Source of the DNA: VXMT01 sp965204835
GTDB taxonomy: Bacteria; Chloroflexota; Dehalococcoidia; UBA2979
Length of the DNA: 64,000 nt
Assembly: GCA_965204835.1 (NCBI GenBank)
Contig: OZ242017.1
Location: 930,001-994,000 of the forward strand
Direction: 5' to 3'
Shown: positions 62,736 through 64,000 of the stretch, in pieces
How positions within the stretch are numbered: position 1 is the stretch's first letter
Layout: each line of letters begins with the position of its first letter
Translations under genes and position numbers: made by a program
The notes under the pieces: model-generated
Told to the model about the DNA's origin: nothing
The model's database searches: none
What the model saw: only the letters and a program-made list of their open reading frames with translations

Positions 62736-64000
62736 ATGGCTGAGTTCCGACCCAACACGCTCTACTACGGTGACAACCTCGAGGTGCTGCCGGATTTCCC
62801 GCCCGAGTGCGTTGATCTCGTCTACCTGGACCCGCCGTTCAACTCCAAACGGTCGTACAACGTGATCTTCCGCGAAGCAGCAGGTACGGAGGCCGAGGCA
62901 CAGATCGAAGCATTCGGAGACACTTGGCATTGGACGCCAACCACGGCCGTTGTCTTCGACGAAGTCGCTGGGCGGGGGGACGATACCGGACGGCTCCTTC
63001 AAGCGTTTGTCGATGCCTTGGGCCATAATGACATGACGGCGTATCTGACGATGATGGCTCCGCGCCTATTAGAGCTACGGCGCGTGATGAAATCGACCGC
63101 CTCGATCTACCTTCACTGCGACCCGACCGCGAGCCATTATCTGAAGGCCCTGATGGACTCGGTGTTCGGAGCACGGAACTTCATTAACGAGATTGTGTGG
63201 TCTTACCGAACTGGCGGAAGTGGTAAACGAACCTTCTCGAAGAAGCACGACGTGCTCTTGTTCTACAGCCAAGGCGGACGCTACACGTTCAACCAGCAAA
63301 AGGAGAAGGCTTACACGAAGGCTAAGGGGAGGCGGCCAGGTACTCACAACTATGGGGCAGGCATGGCGGAGTTCTTTGAAGATGAGGACGGCGTTTATAA
63401 CTTCGTGAACATGAGGGACATATGGGAGATCCCATACATCAACTCACAATCGAAGGAACGGCTCGGCTATCCCACACAGAAGCCTGAAGCGCTCCTCGAG
63501 CGGATTATCGAGGCATCTTCGAATCCGGGCGATCTCGTGCTCGATCCCTTCTGTGGGTGCGGTACGGCTACCGTTGCAGCGCACCGGCTGGGGCGCCAGT
63601 GGGTAGGGATCGACATCACGTGGCTCGCCGTGGATCTCATGCAGAATCGACTGCGCAGCACATTCCCGAACGACTTTGGTAACGGAGTACCCGTGGGCGG
63701 AGAGCCTGCCGACGAGGCGGCCGCCCTTGCGCTGGCGGAGCGGAGCAAGTTCCAGTTCCAGTATTGGGCAGTCGCGAAACTCGGCGGCGTCCCGCGCGGG
63801 GGCCGCAACCGCAAGGGCGCTGACGAGGGAATCGATGGGGTGACCACATTCCCAGAGCGCGACCCCGACGACCCTGGGAGCCCGACTATGCAGCACAAGC
63901 AGGTCATTATCTCAGTCAAGGGCGGTGGCACGGGAGTGGCCGACGTGCGAGACCTCCGGGGCGTCATCGAGCGCGAGGCCGCCGCGATTGGGGTGCTGGC
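62736..64000 (+). CDS. DNA methyltransferase fused to a nuclease-like domain (3' end outside window)
   Basis: An uninterrupted frame of 421 residues from ATG 62736 to the window edge. Beta-class order: catalytic motif IV DPPF at 32-35, the SAM motif I region DPFCGCGTA at 270-278, and the YPTQKPEALLERII block that precedes it. The product should methylate A (N6) or C (N4). After a linker, GADEGIDG (361-368) and IISVKGG (391-397) match the Asp and SVK residues of PD-(D/E)xK-like nuclease domains attached to such methylases. GC is visibly lower and codon use differs from neighbours, which suggests transfer. The target sequence is unknown. Confidence 0.85.
   Translation, partial: MAEFRPNTLYYGDNLEVLPDFPPECVDLVYLDPPFNSKRSYNVIFREAAGTEAEAQIEAFGDTWHWTPTTAVVFDEVAGRGDDTGRLLQAFVDALGHNDMTAYLTMMAPRLLELRRVMKSTASIYLHCDPTASHYLKALMDSVFGARNFINEIVWSYRTGGSGKRTFSKKHDVLLFYSQGGRYTFNQQKEKAYTKAKGRRPGTHNYGAGMAEFFEDEDGVYNFVNMRDIWEIPYINSQSKERLGYPTQKPEALLERIIEASSNPGDLVLDPFCGCGTATVAAHRLGRQWVGIDITWLAVDLMQNRLRSTFPNDFGNGVPVGGEPADEAAALALAERSKFQFQYWAVAKLGGVPRGGRNRKGADEGIDGVTTFPERDPDDPGSPTMQHKQVIISVKGGGTGVADVRDLRGVIEREAAAIGVL

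Noticed and set aside
62721..63967. Minus-strand frames at the right end
   Set aside because: They are antisense of the uninterrupted 421-codon methyltransferase frame, which has clear DPPF and DPFCGCG motifs.

Overview
The window is about 64 kb of gene-dense, high-GC (roughly 70 percent) bacterial chromosome, almost all housekeeping genes and mostly on the minus strand. The gene order rpsB-tsf-frr-uppS-cdsA-dxr-rseP-ispG, with proS close by, and nusA-ylxR-infB-rbfA-truB, together with many GTG/TTG starts and apparently leaderless promoters, suggests a member of the Chloroflexota (possibly a Dehalococcoidia-like lineage). This is inferred from gene content and order; no 16S gene or other decisive marker is present.

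Layout. 1-3.4 kb: tyrS and a tandem duplication of a complete crotonase transcription unit (promoter, leader hairpin, gene, terminator). 3.4-9 kb: an EF-G-like GTPase, a secreted two-repeat protein, two small unknown genes and recJ. 9-14.8 kb: two fabF genes, fabD, NAD(P)HX repair enzyme and acpS, divergent from folD. 15.7-19.2 kb: a VapBC pair, prfB with its programmed frameshift and a secreted zinc-peptidase-like protein. 19.2-25.6 kb: a seven-gene minus-strand cluster (ino1, two acyltransferases, PHP phosphoesterase, PimA-like mannosyltransferase, CDP-alcohol phosphatidyltransferase, thioredoxin-fold protein) that reads as a phosphatidylinositol-mannoside-like lipid pathway. 26.7-32.6 kb: the nusA-infB translation operon behind a leader with a terminator hairpin, then a second VapBC pair. 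32.8-35.4 kb: proS and a DUF3800 gene. 35.4-35.8 kb: a non-coding array of three structured repeats, the most unusual element here. 35.9-44.4 kb: non-mevalonate isoprenoid, CDP-diacylglycerol, undecaprenyl diphosphate and translation-factor genes in one run. 44.5-47.8 kb: methyltransferase, FmdB-like protein, dtd, a third toxin-antitoxin pair and a small protein resembling only the antitoxin tail. 47.3-52.9 kb: the NAD operon nadA-small ORF-nadB-nadC-kinase, with an XRE/HigA-type gene and an NrtR-type Nudix regulator just upstream. 52.9-62.6 kb: miaB, tRNA-Ser(GCU), an 11-repeat lipoprotein, sucCD, a second DUF3800 gene, a DUF885 peptidase and tRNA-Ser(UGA). 62.7 kb to the end: a lower-GC, probably acquired DNA methyltransferase fused to a nuclease-like domain, truncated by the window edge.

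How the genes connect. CdsA supplies CDP-diacylglycerol and Ino1 supplies inositol phosphate for the phosphatidyltransferase; the PHP protein could remove the phosphate, and the PimA-like enzyme and acyltransferases could then decorate the inositol lipid. Dxr and IspG feed UppS. FabD/FabF and AcpS belong to fatty-acid synthesis. The NAD genes share a short palindromic DNA motif with the promoter of the XRE gene. Three toxin-antitoxin pairs occur, two of which appear to start the toxin at a CTG codon overlapping the antitoxin stop.
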